Below are positions 7,144 through 15,336 of a stretch of DNA of 25,558 nt, piece after piece; positions within the stretch are counted from its first letter, which is position 1, and every line of letters starts with the position of its first letter. Origin of the DNA: a virus; IMG/VR virus record IMGVR_UViG_3300046542_000619, positions 1-25,558 of that record, one strand, 5' to 3'. The position numbers and the translations under genes are program-made. A model generated the notes under the pieces. The model did no database searches. It had not been told where the DNA came from and saw nothing but the letters and a program-made list of their open reading frames with translations.

Positions 7144-8331
7144 TTATCCGTTGACCGAGGCGATCAGGTTCACCAGATATTTATCGGTGATGCGCTGACG
7201 CAGGGTGAGGTTTTCCAGTGGTGGCACCGGCGTGTAGTCGTAATCGAGATAGAGTTTCCCGGCTTTCAGGGATTCTTTATCGTTGGCGGTTTCGTCAAAC
7301 CAGCAATCGGCATCGACGATGTAACCAGCGGTTTTCAGCTCGCGGAATTTGGCCTTGATGCCGTCAACAATGTCGCGGATAAGCACCGGTGTGATCGGTT
7401 TATCCACCGCCCACATATGCCCCTCGGCCATCGTGTCGGCGATGACCTGTGCGGTGCGGGTGTAGTTCTCAAACAGGAATAACGGGTCGTCCGAGCAGGT
7501 GCGGTTACCCCAGAAGCGGAAGCCATCCTTGCGGATAAGCGTTGTGACTCCTGCCTCATTGAGCAGGTCAGCATCGGTACCGGAGGCCTGTAAATCCCAG
7601 AACACCGAAGCACTGATACCGGTGACACCCTGCACCCCGACGTTAGACAGGGTTTTGTGCCAGCCGACCGTCTGGTCGATGAAGGCACGCAGACCGAGCG
7701 CACGTGCCGTGGCATACGCCGGAGCACTGGCATTCGTCTCCGTATCCCAGGCGATAAAGTCCGGCCAGATAACCATCAGCTCACGCTGACTGAAATTGTC
7801 GCGATACTTGATGGCATCAGAAATCGTTTTGCACTTCCACGCACTGACATAGCCAAAGGCGCGCAGGCTGACGCACACGGAGGCCAGCGCAACCGCCACT
7901 TCCTGTGAATCCAGTCCCGGCACGCCGAGAATGCGCGGTTTCACACCGGTTACGGCTGAAGCGGTCAGCAGTGCTTTAATGCCGGTGTATTTACCGTTCA
8001 CATCGGTGCCGCCGATGATATTGGTGATGGTCTGCGCGCGGGCGGCGTCCTCATCTTCGTCGTCGCCTTCCTCGACACGCACCACAATCGTCACCGGTTT
8101 GCACTGGTCAGCAATCGCCTGCAAAGAGGCTGCAAGGGTGCCTTTGGTTCCGGCTTTGCCAATGGCCGTCTGCACATTAGTAATTAACACCGGCTCATTA
8201 AGGGGAAAGGTCTGCGCGTCGGCATCGCTGGCGGTACACACCATACCGATGACCGCCGTCGAGACCGTGGAAATAACACGCGTGCCGTCATTGATTTCAA
8301 TAACCTGCACGCCGTGGTGATAGTCAGCCAT
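7144..8331 (-). CDS. FI: Contractile tail sheath protein gpFI
   Basis: The 395-aa sheath protein (P2 FI about 396) begins MADYHHGVQVIEINDGTRVISTVSTAVIGMVCTASDAD and ends KYLVNLIASVNG. It contains the sheath-family segments RILGVPGLDSQEVA and ASVFWDLQASGTDADLLNEAGVTTLIRKDGFRFWGNRT. The frame is open another 62 codons upstream with a hydrophobic, non-family sequence. The start at 8331 is chosen because it matches sheath N-termini and has a GGAG SD eight bases away. It is the first gene of the FI-FII-E-T-U-D-ogr unit; its promoter must lie in 8332-8571, but I could not find an exact Ogr site there. Confidence 0.95.
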   Translation of the reverse strand: MADYHHGVQVIEINDGTRVISTVSTAVIGMVCTASDADAQTFPLNEPVLITNVQTAIGKAGTKGTLAASLQAIADQCKPVTIVVRVEEGDDEDEDAARAQTITNIIGGTDVNGKYTGIKALLTASAVTGVKPRILGVPGLDSQEVAVALASVCVSLRAFGYVSAWKCKTISDAIKYRDNFSQRELMVIWPDFIAWDTETNASAPAYATARALGLRAFIDQTVGWHKTLSNVGVQGVTGISASVFWDLQASGTDADLLNEAGVTTLIRKDGFRFWGNRTCSDDPLFLFENYTRTAQVIADTMAEGHMWAVDKPITPVLIRDIVDGIKAKFRELKTAGYIVDADCWFDETANDKESLKAGKLYLDYDYTPVPPLENLTLRQRITDKYLVNLIASVNG

Positions 8332-8467
8332 CCGGGTCACTCCGTAGTTTTCAGAAGTGTCTATTTTCAGGTGTTGTGCCGTCAGCGTGCGAGCAATCAG
8401 CGCTCGCTCATATAAGGCACAACAAACCAGAAAACAGAGCAAAATCAACGGGGGAAATGTGACGGTG

Positions 8468-8506
8468 ATTGATCGGCGAGAGCGATCAATTAACGAGAAT
8501 TGATCG
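8468..8506. promoter_or_regulatory. Cluster of three GATC-containing half-sites (two alternative dyads)
   Basis: ATTGATCG (8468-8475), CGATCAATT (8483-8491) and AATTGATCG (8498-8506) alternate in orientation. The second pairs perfectly with the third over 9 bp around a 6-base loop, and with the first over 8 bp. Each contains a Dam site GATC. The cluster lies between divergent FI and the small plus-strand gene, and the third copy overlaps that gene's -35. It could be an operator, a Dam-methylation switch or alternative hairpins. Confidence 0.6.
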
Positions 8507-8527
8507 TTTATATCCATTATCTATAAA
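8500..8527 (+). promoter_or_regulatory. Putative sigma70 promoter of the small membrane-protein gene
   Basis: TTGATC (8500-8505) and TATAAA (8522-8527) are separated by 16 bp, giving a predicted start near 8534, about 38 bases before the start codon. The -35 coincides with the third GATC half-site, so anything bound there would affect transcription. Inference from motif and spacing only. Confidence 0.5.
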
Positions 8528-8571
8528 GGCGTATTGCCGTTATCGTTTCCGGCATTAAGGGAGATGACGCG

Positions 8572-8691
8572 ATGGAATATGTTTTATGGGGCGTGGTGGC
8601 ACTGGTCGGCTGGTTGTTATTTGGCTACTTTTGGTGCCTGTGGTTTGTCGATGATGAAGAAGATGATTATCAGGAATGTCCGTATGACTAG
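8572..8691 (+). CDS. Small single-pass membrane protein (39 aa), cargo gene
   Basis: The 39-aa product has one hydrophobic segment, about residues 4-26 (VLWGVVALVGWLLFGYFWCLWFV), followed by a strongly acidic tail DDEEDDYQECPYD. The start has a good SD (AAGGGAG, about 8 bases upstream). It has its own promoter-like sequence and a strong terminator directly at its stop codon, making a self-contained transcription unit opposite in direction to the late genes. It is at the position of P2 Z/fun (lysogenic conversion). I do not recognise a family; exclusion, membrane stress or lysis modulation are possible roles, all speculative. Confidence 0.72.
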   Translation: MEYVLWGVVALVGWLLFGYFWCLWFVDDEEDDYQECPYD

Positions 8692-8713
8692 CCCGCTTTG
8701 CGCGGGCTTTTTT
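8691..8713 (+). terminator. Rho-independent terminator after the small membrane gene
   Basis: The stem GCCCGC (8691-8696) pairs with GCGGGC (8702-8707) and is followed by six Ts (8708-8713). The hairpin begins at the last base of the stop codon. The minus-strand side has no T-run, so it serves the plus-strand gene rather than the oncoming G transcript. Confidence 0.88.
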
Positions 8714-8720
8714 GTGCCTG

Positions 8721-9245
8721 TTACTTTGTATCTGGCGCGACCGGCCAATCAATATCAGGCGCAAGCGTGGTGTCCACACGACTGACCATCACCCGGAAGC
8801 GTTTCCACTCGGTCAGCAGTGCGCTTTCTTCCCCGGTTGCCATACCCACATCAACCGCGTCCTGAAGTGGCGCGATCGCTTTAGTGGCCTGAATCAGCAG
8901 TTCGTTTTGGGTGATGCCCGCCAGTTCCTGCGGGGGTAACGTAAACGCGGTAATTTTCCCGTCTTTGAAAACATAGGGCTTGCTCCCGATATCAGCCTGG
9001 TAGTCAGCCGCGTTAATTTCGTAAACGCTCAGGCCTTCATGAAGCGTCAGGAAATTGGGATTCAGTGCACCGGTAGTGATAAACCCGTCTGGTGCAACCG
9101 CGATAAATGCCGTTTTACCTGTCCAGGTTTTATCACGCAGTGTGTACCAGTCTCGCCCCTTGTCATCCTCAAAATAGATAAAGGGTAAGGCCATGCCTTT
9201 CTCAATCACCCGCTTTGAAATACAGATATTTTTAAACTGGATCAT
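8721..9245 (-). CDS. G: Tail fiber assembly chaperone gpG
   Basis: The 174-aa protein is a Caudo_TAP-family tail fiber chaperone (P2 gpG about 175 aa) needed to fold or attach the H fibre. It has the family features PFIYFEDDKGRDWYTLR, a proline/aromatic-rich first half and the C-terminal helix LIQATKAIAPLQDAVDVGMATGEESALLTEWKRFRVMVSRVDT. Its ATG overlaps the H stop by one base (TAATG). Base composition is more mixed than the tail core genes, in line with frequent exchange of H-G modules. Confidence 0.9.
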   Translation of the reverse strand: MIQFKNICISKRVIEKGMALPFIYFEDDKGRDWYTLRDKTWTGKTAFIAVAPDGFITTGALNPNFLTLHEGLSVYEINAADYQADIGSKPYVFKDGKITAFTLPPQELAGITQNELLIQATKAIAPLQDAVDVGMATGEESALLTEWKRFRVMVSRVDTTLAPDIDWPVAPDTK

Positions 9246-11170
9246 TACGCAATACTCCCGACCTGCCGCCAGCTGCCGCTATAAGTACGCACTACAAGAG
9301 CGCGATAATATTTACCCATGTTTCGGCAATCCCCCAGGTCACTACGCATGGATAGTCCAGTCATAAAGCACCCGTCCGGGGTTTCCCAGACCTGTTCCTG
9401 ACCGTGACCGGGATTTGACATCGCCTGCCCGCCGCGTGCCACGTCCATGATGTAACGACCATCGGACTGATTGACCACATCATTGACACGTCCATTGACC
9501 CAGTTTTGCACTTCACCTACACGCCCGTTGACCCAGTCCTGAAAAGCGACACTTCTGCCACCCGCCTGGTTGAAATAAGAAATGCCTCCTGATGCGAAAT
9601 CAAACATCCATCGTGCCCACTGACCATTATCCCCAATAGCCGTAATAACCGGGCAGCCGAACCCAATGCCAGCAGGAATGTATTGACCAAACGAGGTAAA
9701 GGTAGGGAAACCGGTATTTTTTTGCACTCCTCCCGTCATCATCGGGCACCACGTATCACCATCACCGACATTTAAATACGAGGCATTAAAGGGTGAGTGG
9801 GTTTGGTTACCATATTCCGTATTCCAGGCACCCGCAGCAGCCAGTCCGATATACTTCCCCTGGTTATTAAGGATTGCTCTGCCGCTTCTGCTTTGCAGCA
9901 GTAACTGATTATCGGCATCGTTGTAGAGTCTGACGTTAAAATCATCGGAGTCGTTTCTCAGGTGGAAGTCGACAATCGCATTCCCCCCTGTCAGCTCAAT
10001 TGCCGGCGTCTGCAATCCGGCATTAGCCAGAAAATATCTGTCGAGTACAAATTTGCTGCTGTTCCACCAACCAATATTGGTATTGTCAGCACGAATAAAC
10101 GTGCTCCCGTCATCATTTGCCAGGAAGCCGGTGTCACTGTCGCCGATGTTAATCGCGCGCGTAGCGGTGAAGTCGCCATTATCGCTAAACCGGAAGCTGG
10201 CATCCCCCACCAACATTTGAACCTGATTAGCGCCAATGGTGAATGTACCTCCGTTGACGAGCACGCGTCCGGGAGTGACATCCTTGCCAGACGACTGAGC
10301 GTCACACAAGGCGGCGGATTTCAGCCCGAGGTTTTCCCGCGCCTGTTCCTTGTTTTCCACATCAGAAAGGTTTTTGTCTTTCTGCAGGGCGTTAACAATA
10401 CGCGCATCGTCTCCCGCCGCCACCGTTCCCGCCGTGGTGCCGGTATCCATCACCGCCGCACCTTTCAGCCCGAGATGCTGGCGAGCCTGACCAGCATCAG
10501 GCACATCTGACAGGTTGTTTTCTTTGAGCAAGCGGCTGTCGGCATTTTTGTTCGCCTTATCGCCCATATCAAATGCGGCTTTCACCGCTTTAGGCGTGGC
10601 GGCCAGCACCTCGCTGTCACTGTTGAGCGCGCTGCTCAGTTGGGTAAAACCCTTAGCCTCCAGCGTGGCATCAGGATGTCGGCGCGAGCGTTCATGTTCC
10701 GCGAGTTGATTATCGACGTAGTCCTGGGTCGCCATCACCGTGGTGGTGTCGATGGTCAGGTCAACCGACTCAATGGCACTGACCATAATCACCATACGCA
10801 CGGTTTGCGCGCGGCCTGACCCCTCAGCCAGTTTCGGCTTGTAACTTTCGGCCATATTGGCAATGGCGATGAGTGTGCCATCAGCATCAAACAAGCCCAT
10901 TTCCCGCATCCAGAATCCGCCCCGTTCCGGCGGAATAACCAGCTCGGCCACCACGTAATTATCGTGATTGACATCGATGCTGATTTTATTCAGTTCTGCG
11001 CGCCATTTTTCACGGATGAGGGCTGTCTGGCTGACATCCGGCTCCGGCAGCGAGCCGCCGCCATCCCCGACAGCCATGTGTGTCAGGCTAATCAGTGTGC
11101 CGCCTGCGGTGGCAGCAGCCAGTTTTGCCGCCCCGGCGGTGGTCAGCAGTGTTTTATATTTCACGGTCAT
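9245..11170 (-). CDS. H: Tail fiber protein gpH
   Basis: The 641-aa protein binds the host receptor. The N-terminal ~200 residues are conserved P2-type baseplate-binding sequence (TVKYKTLLTTAGAAKLAAATAGG, ELVIPPERGGFWMREMGLFDADGTLIAIANMAESYKP, then ATPKAVKAAFDMG). Two copies of a NLSDVxxxxQARxxLGLK repeat follow (about residues 220-290). The distal half is Gly/Asn/Asp-rich beta-type sequence with NWVNGRVGEVQNWVNGRVNDV and an end of GMSMRSD-like and SGSWRQVGSIA character. The distal part is not P2's and probably sets a different host range. A GAGG SD precedes the start; G downstream is its chaperone. Confidence 0.92.
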   Translation of the reverse strand: MTVKYKTLLTTAGAAKLAAATAGGTLISLTHMAVGDGGGSLPEPDVSQTALIREKWRAELNKISIDVNHDNYVVAELVIPPERGGFWMREMGLFDADGTLIAIANMAESYKPKLAEGSGRAQTVRMVIMVSAIESVDLTIDTTTVMATQDYVDNQLAEHERSRRHPDATLEAKGFTQLSSALNSDSEVLAATPKAVKAAFDMGDKANKNADSRLLKENNLSDVPDAGQARQHLGLKGAAVMDTGTTAGTVAAGDDARIVNALQKDKNLSDVENKEQARENLGLKSAALCDAQSSGKDVTPGRVLVNGGTFTIGANQVQMLVGDASFRFSDNGDFTATRAINIGDSDTGFLANDDGSTFIRADNTNIGWWNSSKFVLDRYFLANAGLQTPAIELTGGNAIVDFHLRNDSDDFNVRLYNDADNQLLLQSRSGRAILNNQGKYIGLAAAGAWNTEYGNQTHSPFNASYLNVGDGDTWCPMMTGGVQKNTGFPTFTSFGQYIPAGIGFGCPVITAIGDNGQWARWMFDFASGGISYFNQAGGRSVAFQDWVNGRVGEVQNWVNGRVNDVVNQSDGRYIMDVARGGQAMSNPGHGQEQVWETPDGCFMTGLSMRSDLGDCRNMGKYYRALVVRTYSGSWRQVGSIA

Positions 11171-11181
11171 AATTGCCTCTT

Positions 11182-11712
11182 TTATCCGGGGTACACGGTA
11201 ATAATGTCGCCGTCATAGCTCAGGCCACCGACGTAAAATTCGCCCCTGACATCCTGGGTAATATTCAGGCCAGTCAGGTGACGGCTGGCGGCTTTTGCAT
11301 CAGCAATCAGGCGCTCCATTTCGAGGTACATTTCCTCGGTAATGCCGCTTTCCAGCACGCCAATATCAAGACGAAACGTGCCAGGCTCATCGTTGCTCTG
11401 CCACCACTCGGTGACATTAATCAGATAGCCGAGCGGCTCCACCACACGGCGGATAGCGCCGATGGTGCCTTTGTGTTTGTGAATGTATTTGGCGGTCTGG
11501 ATCACGTTGCGTTTGGCATCCTCCGTCCAGTTCTCATCCCAGCGGTCAACCGAAAACGCCCACGCCAGATACGGCAGCAGCGGTGCGGGGCATTCCAGCG
11601 GGTTCCAGAGCTTGCGCAGCGGCACCGGTACGCGCGTCAGTTCGGCACAGGCTTTTGCGGCGGCCAGCTCAAGCTCAGAGGAGCCAACCGGCAGCAGCCG
11701 GACGTTATTCAT
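11182..11712 (-). CDS. I: Baseplate protein gpI
   Basis: The 176-aa product equals the P2 gpI length and is a baseplate wedge component. It shares NVRLLPVGSSELELAAAKACAEL, WNPLECPAPLLPYLAWAFSVDRWDENW, HKGTIGAIRRVVEPLGYLINVTEWW and the end DGDIITVYPG. The open frame runs 37 codons further upstream inside J, but the ATG at 11712 gives the family N-terminus and an 8-bp ATGAATAA overlap with the J stop. It is 11 bp before H. Confidence 0.94.
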   Translation of the reverse strand: MNNVRLLPVGSSELELAAAKACAELTRVPVPLRKLWNPLECPAPLLPYLAWAFSVDRWDENWTEDAKRNVIQTAKYIHKHKGTIGAIRRVVEPLGYLINVTEWWQSNDEPGTFRLDIGVLESGITEEMYLEMERLIADAKAASRHLTGLNITQDVRGEFYVGGLSYDGDIITVYPG

Positions 11713-12613
11713 CAGCACCCCCGATAACGATTTGATAATCAGCACAGTACGAGGCCTGAGTGTCATCGAGCACGATGTCGGCCAGCGGTTTTGCCAGCTC
11801 GACACGCTGCACACCTTCCACATGCAGGGCGGCGTAAATGGCTGATTTGCGAATATCGCGCCCGAGGCGGTGCTGCGCGCTGATATAGGCTTTCAGTTTG
11901 GCCTCGGCGGCCTGCCTGACCGGCTCCAGTTCGGGTCCAGGGTAAAGGTAAAGTGTCGCGTCAATTTCATAGTCGACAATGACCGCCGACTGCACCGTCA
12001 CACGGTCAGCCACCGGGCGCACGTTCTCATCATTCAGGGCAAGGCTGACAATGTTCACCAGCTCATCACTGGCGGTGCCGTTCCCTTCACGCGAGAGCAC
12101 CGAAATGGTGACGCAGGCCGGTGACGGGCTGATCACCGACACATCCGCGACACGCCCGTCAGCACTGCGGCCATGAAACTGATACGCCCCGACCGGCCCC
12201 GCGACGCTCAGCCCTTCAAACGACTGCTGAATACGCAGACGGAAATCACTGTCCGACTCCATCACCGCCGCCACCGGCGGAATGACGGTGTCATCGGCAG
12301 GGGTGATCACCAGACGTGCGACGTTATTGTTAGCACCGAGCACATCAAGGTCGTTTGCCCTAGAAAATGCCAGCATCACGGCCAGCGCCGACTCGTTAAC
12401 ACGCTGGCGCAGTATCAGCTCACGATACGCGTTCTCCTCCAGCAGTTTGACGATGGGGTCGGATTCCAGCGCAAGCGTGCGCGCGATGGCTTCCTGCTCC
12501 TCCTCCGGATACAGGGAAATCAGCGTCGCTTTACGCTCAGCCAGCAGGGTTTCATAGTCCAGTACCTCGACCACATCCGGCGGCGGTAACTGGCTCAGGT
12601 CAATGGTTGCCAT
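11705..12613 (-). CDS. J: Baseplate wedge protein gpJ
   Basis: The 302-aa protein has the same length as P2 gpJ, a gp6-like wedge protein of the baseplate. Markers are MATIDLSQLPPPDVVEVLDYETLLAERKA, ARTLALESDPIVKLLEENAYRELILRQRVNESALAVMLAFSRANDLDVLGA and the late segment ISAQHRLGRDIRKSAIYAALHVEGVQRVELAKP. It follows W by 4 bp and overlaps I by 8 bp, within the V-W-J-I-H-G operon. Confidence 0.95.
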   Translation of the reverse strand: MATIDLSQLPPPDVVEVLDYETLLAERKATLISLYPEEEQEAIARTLALESDPIVKLLEENAYRELILRQRVNESALAVMLAFSRANDLDVLGANNNVARLVITPADDTVIPPVAAVMESDSDFRLRIQQSFEGLSVAGPVGAYQFHGRSADGRVADVSVISPSPACVTISVLSREGNGTASDELVNIVSLALNDENVRPVADRVTVQSAVIVDYEIDATLYLYPGPELEPVRQAAEAKLKAYISAQHRLGRDIRKSAIYAALHVEGVQRVELAKPLADIVLDDTQASYCADYQIVIGGADE

Positions 12614-12617
12614 AATC

Positions 12618-12968
12618 TCAGCTCAGGGGAATGGTTAAGGAAAAAGGCGCGCCACCGGTACCGGTACGCGTGCCGGTGATATCGACGAATAACGCGCCTG
12701 CGGTTGTGCTCTCAAAGGTGATGGCCGTCAGCCGGATACGCGGCTCCCATTTAAGAATTGCCATGTAGCAGGCCGACATAATTTGCAGGCGTAATGCGGG
12801 GTTATCAGGCTGGTCAATCAGTGCTGATAACAGCGAGCCGTAATCGCGGCGCATCACGCGTGAGCCGATGGGGGTGATAAGAATGTCGCGCACGCTTTGA
12901 CTGATATGTCCGGAATCGGACAAACTCAGGCCGGTGGCACGATCCATGCCGAGATAACGAGCCGTCAT
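12618..12968 (-). CDS. W: Baseplate protein gpW (gp25-like)
   Basis: The 116-aa product (P2 gpW about 115) is the gp25/GPW lysozyme-fold baseplate wedge subunit. It shows the conserved ITPIGSRVMRRDYGSLLSALIDQP block, with the EPR motif in KWEPRIRL. The start overlaps the V stop by four bases (ATGA). Confidence 0.95.
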   Translation of the reverse strand: MTARYLGMDRATGLSLSDSGHISQSVRDILITPIGSRVMRRDYGSLLSALIDQPDNPALRLQIMSACYMAILKWEPRIRLTAITFESTTAGALFVDITGTRTGTGGAPFSLTIPLS

Positions 12969-13606
12969 TGTGTGCCCTCCGTCAGACTTCCGCCGCGCTC
13001 AACGCCGCCATGCTTATGCTTATCCACCTGCACGCCGTTGGATTTAAACGTACCGCCGCTGTGCTCGATGTTGCCGCTCATCTTGCCGCCCTGTTTCACC
13101 TCCAGCGTGCCGGTGGTCAGCTTGTTGGTGCAGACCACTTCCGGCGTATCGAGGGTGATGCGGGTCTCGGCTTTGACCAGCACCAGCGGCACCGTGGTGG
13201 TGATGGACTCGGACGCGGTGACATCAGCGGTTTTAATCCCACTCACGGTCAGCGAACCGGTATCCGGCTCGTACTCGATAACGGCACCATCAGGGAAAGA
13301 AATGTGCAGCGCGTCGGCGGAGATTGACGGTGCGGGATGGTCATCGGAATAAATGCCAGGCAGTACAAAAGCGGTATCCAGCTCGCCGCCAATTGCCAGC
13401 ACTAACACCTGCTCACCGACAGACGGTGCCCACCATGTGCGCGAACGACCGGCGCGGGACGTCAGCCAGTGCAGCCAGTCGGTTGTAATACCGCCGGTTT
13501 CGACCCGACATAACGCCTTATCGGTGTCGACTTTCGTCACGACACCGATGCGAATAAGGTTGCGCAGCAGGCGCGCGAGATCCTGGATGGATGAGAGTGT
13601 ATTCAT
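12965..13606 (-). CDS. V: Baseplate central spike protein gpV
   Basis: The 213-aa protein (P2 gpV about 211) is the membrane-piercing trimer tip of the tail. It has the OB-fold portion (LHWLTSRAGRSRTWWAPSVGEQVLVLAIGGELDTAFVLPGIYS) followed by a beta-helix part. A His-X-His motif (HKHGG) near the C-terminus is the known iron-binding tip of P2 gpV. It is the first gene of the V-W-J-I-H-G unit. The SD is weak, and the upstream DNA turns AT-rich immediately before the start codon, where the foreign insertion begins. Confidence 0.95.
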   Translation of the reverse strand: MNTLSSIQDLARLLRNLIRIGVVTKVDTDKALCRVETGGITTDWLHWLTSRAGRSRTWWAPSVGEQVLVLAIGGELDTAFVLPGIYSDDHPAPSISADALHISFPDGAVIEYEPDTGSLTVSGIKTADVTASESITTTVPLVLVKAETRITLDTPEVVCTNKLTTGTLEVKQGGKMSGNIEHSGGTFKSNGVQVDKHKHGGVERGGSLTEGTQ

Positions 13607-13864
13607 GTAATAGAGGATGCATCTTAATTTAGTGTATTTCTAAAGACATCATTAGTATGAGCGCTGGAACAACATGTCGTGTATGTAGCTAGACGATGTT
13701 TTAGTTTTTTTAAAACTGCAACAAATTTATAGGCAAATTTGATTAGTGTATTCCTCTTAACAAGAGTACTGTTAATATCAAAAATGACTCACTATTAACT
13801 AGCTGCTCATGTTTAGATGATCTGCTTGAGCACGGGGTGTATTCAAATACAAGAGGAAGAAACT
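13607..13864. other. AT-rich divergent intergenic region (V promoter side and HEPN-gene leader)
   Basis: These 258 bp separate minus-strand V from the plus-strand HEPN gene and contain no convincing gene. They must hold the V-operon promoter and that of the HEPN gene. I see a GTTTTA/TAAAAC dyad near 13695-13715 and a CTCTT/AAGAG dyad near 13753-13766. I see no exact TGT-N12-ACA Ogr site and no clear sigma70 pair. The composition contrasts sharply with V, marking the edge of acquired DNA. Confidence 0.55.
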
Positions 13865-15229
13865 ATGCAACTATCGATGGATTTCAAAAAAACAATAGCT
13901 GAGTTAGTTAAGGAGTTTCTACGAACTGATTATGTATTCCAGAATAACCCAAATGAGTACTTTAACGAATTTAAGGGTAATGGAGGATTTTTCACTACTA
14001 TTAACGCACCTGATGATTTATTTCATGAAATGCATAAAAAAAGAAAAGAGAATGCACCCTGCTATTATCAATTGCACCATTCAGAATTATCCCTATGGCT
14101 TATACGAAAACTGGCAGAGAGTGTTAAAAAAACAAGTCAACTCCAATGCAAACCTAGTGAGCTCATTCCCGTGCTCGAAGCTTCACTATATGAATACATA
14201 AATTATCACTTTGAAAATTATTTACAATCCTCAAAAAATGATGATGAGACTGATGAGGTTGAATACAATAAAGTTTTAGAGATTCTGACAAGAAGAATCG
14301 CAGTGCTAAAAAAAGAAATGTCACAGCATACATTCAGATTCCCAGTGACAATATTTGGATTTGAGCATCAGATTCAACTAAGTAAAAATATTTCTCTTAT
14401 TCCTATTGCTTCACACGATAAAGTTGAGGAGGAATTAACTCAACTCAAGAAAACAAGGTTATATGATATAAATTTTTGGCTTGAGATCCAGATTAAAGGA
14501 AAATGTACTGAAGCATTAGCACTTCAATTAGCTGAGAAAGCAAGAGAGTCGACCTTTAATATCCTTCGATTGTTAGCAACCAGATTGTCACCTAACGCTA
14601 TCCCACTATTGTCATCTAGTGACCTACGCCGACATCAATATGATTTCCATATGCACGGAAAATTCAATAATGACTTGGGAAAAAATACAACACGGCACTT
14701 CCCTACAATACACGCAGACTCGGAAGAGTTCTGGAAGAGATTTCATGAGGCTAGAAAAGATAAAAATAATATAATTGATATATCTCTGGAAATATCAGAA
14801 TCACTCCTGTCACTCACTCCATCTAAACCTAGAGTTGTTGAGATTATAGAACGCGCACTTGTATGGTATGGTGATGCAGTAGTTGAACAAAACTCACAGC
14901 AACAAATTCAAAAGTTAGTTATTTCCCTTGAGGCAATAGTTAATTTCAATGATGACGACACAACTGAAACTTTTTGTAGAAGGGTTACCAACTTAAATAT
15001 ATTACACTCTGGATTTAATGATGAAGCCAGAAAAAAAGCAGAAGAGCTTTACAAGGTTCGTTCAAATATTATCCATGGCTCATCAATTAATGAACGACTT
15101 ACATATTGTGCAATAGAGTTCTGTTCAGAAACTTTAATAAGAGCGATTTATTACCTTTATTTATTTGGCTTCACTGAGGTTGAATTTAAAACAAAAGTCG
15201 CCAATCTTTTAGATAATGCCTGTGATTAA
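13865..15229 (+). CDS. Apea-like HEPN domain protein, candidate anti-phage cargo
   Basis: The 454-aa protein ends in an Apea-like HEPN domain. LVISLEAIVNF (around 355-365) is its first helix signature, and YKVRSNIIHGSS carries the RX4H catalytic-type motif (R399, H404). HEPN proteins of this class are typically RNA-cleaving effectors; ApeA is an established anti-phage example. The N-terminal ~330 residues are not recognised; they include acidic and helical stretches such as SSKNDDETDEVEYNKVLEIL. The ATG at 13865 is preferred over one 48 bases upstream because AGAGGAAG lies just before it. The gene is strongly AT-rich, on the opposite strand to its neighbours, and sits where P2 has orf30, so it is foreign cargo. 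Function is inferred. Confidence 0.8.
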   Translation: MQLSMDFKKTIAELVKEFLRTDYVFQNNPNEYFNEFKGNGGFFTTINAPDDLFHEMHKKRKENAPCYYQLHHSELSLWLIRKLAESVKKTSQLQCKPSELIPVLEASLYEYINYHFENYLQSSKNDDETDEVEYNKVLEILTRRIAVLKKEMSQHTFRFPVTIFGFEHQIQLSKNISLIPIASHDKVEEELTQLKKTRLYDINFWLEIQIKGKCTEALALQLAEKARESTFNILRLLATRLSPNAIPLLSSSDLRRHQYDFHMHGKFNNDLGKNTTRHFPTIHADSEEFWKRFHEARKDKNNIIDISLEISESLLSLTPSKPRVVEIIERALVWYGDAVVEQNSQQQIQKLVISLEAIVNFNDDDTTETFCRRVTNLNILHSGFNDEARKKAEELYKVRSNIIHGSSINERLTYCAIEFCSETLIRAIYYLYLFGFTEVEFKTKVANLLDNACD

Positions 15230-15336
15230 ACACTACCATTTATAATCTGTAAGTTTGCTAATTAAGAAATATAAATTAGCCAAGTGAGTCAAGATGCTTA
15301 ATATGCGACTCAAATTCGAGTCGCCATTTAGGTTTT
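15230..15336. other. Convergent spacer with two hairpins (HEPN gene / S)
   Basis: The spacer between the convergent HEPN gene and S holds two dyads. One is GCTAATT (15257-15263) with AATTAGC (15274-15280); the other is GCGACTC (15305-15311) with GAGTCGC (15318-15324), a 7-bp stem with a 6-base loop. Neither is followed by a long T-run, so they are at best weak terminators for either strand. Confidence 0.4.

Noticed and set aside
8332-8517. 62-codon N-terminal extension of the sheath gene with a hydrophobic stretch
   Set aside because: Sheath proteins of this family begin at MADYHHGVQ, which has a GGAG SD; the extension crosses the divergent regulatory region.
13607-13864. A promoter for the HEPN gene
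   Set aside because: Several AT-rich hexamers exist but none pairs with a -35 at 16-18 bp spacing, so no specific promoter is called.
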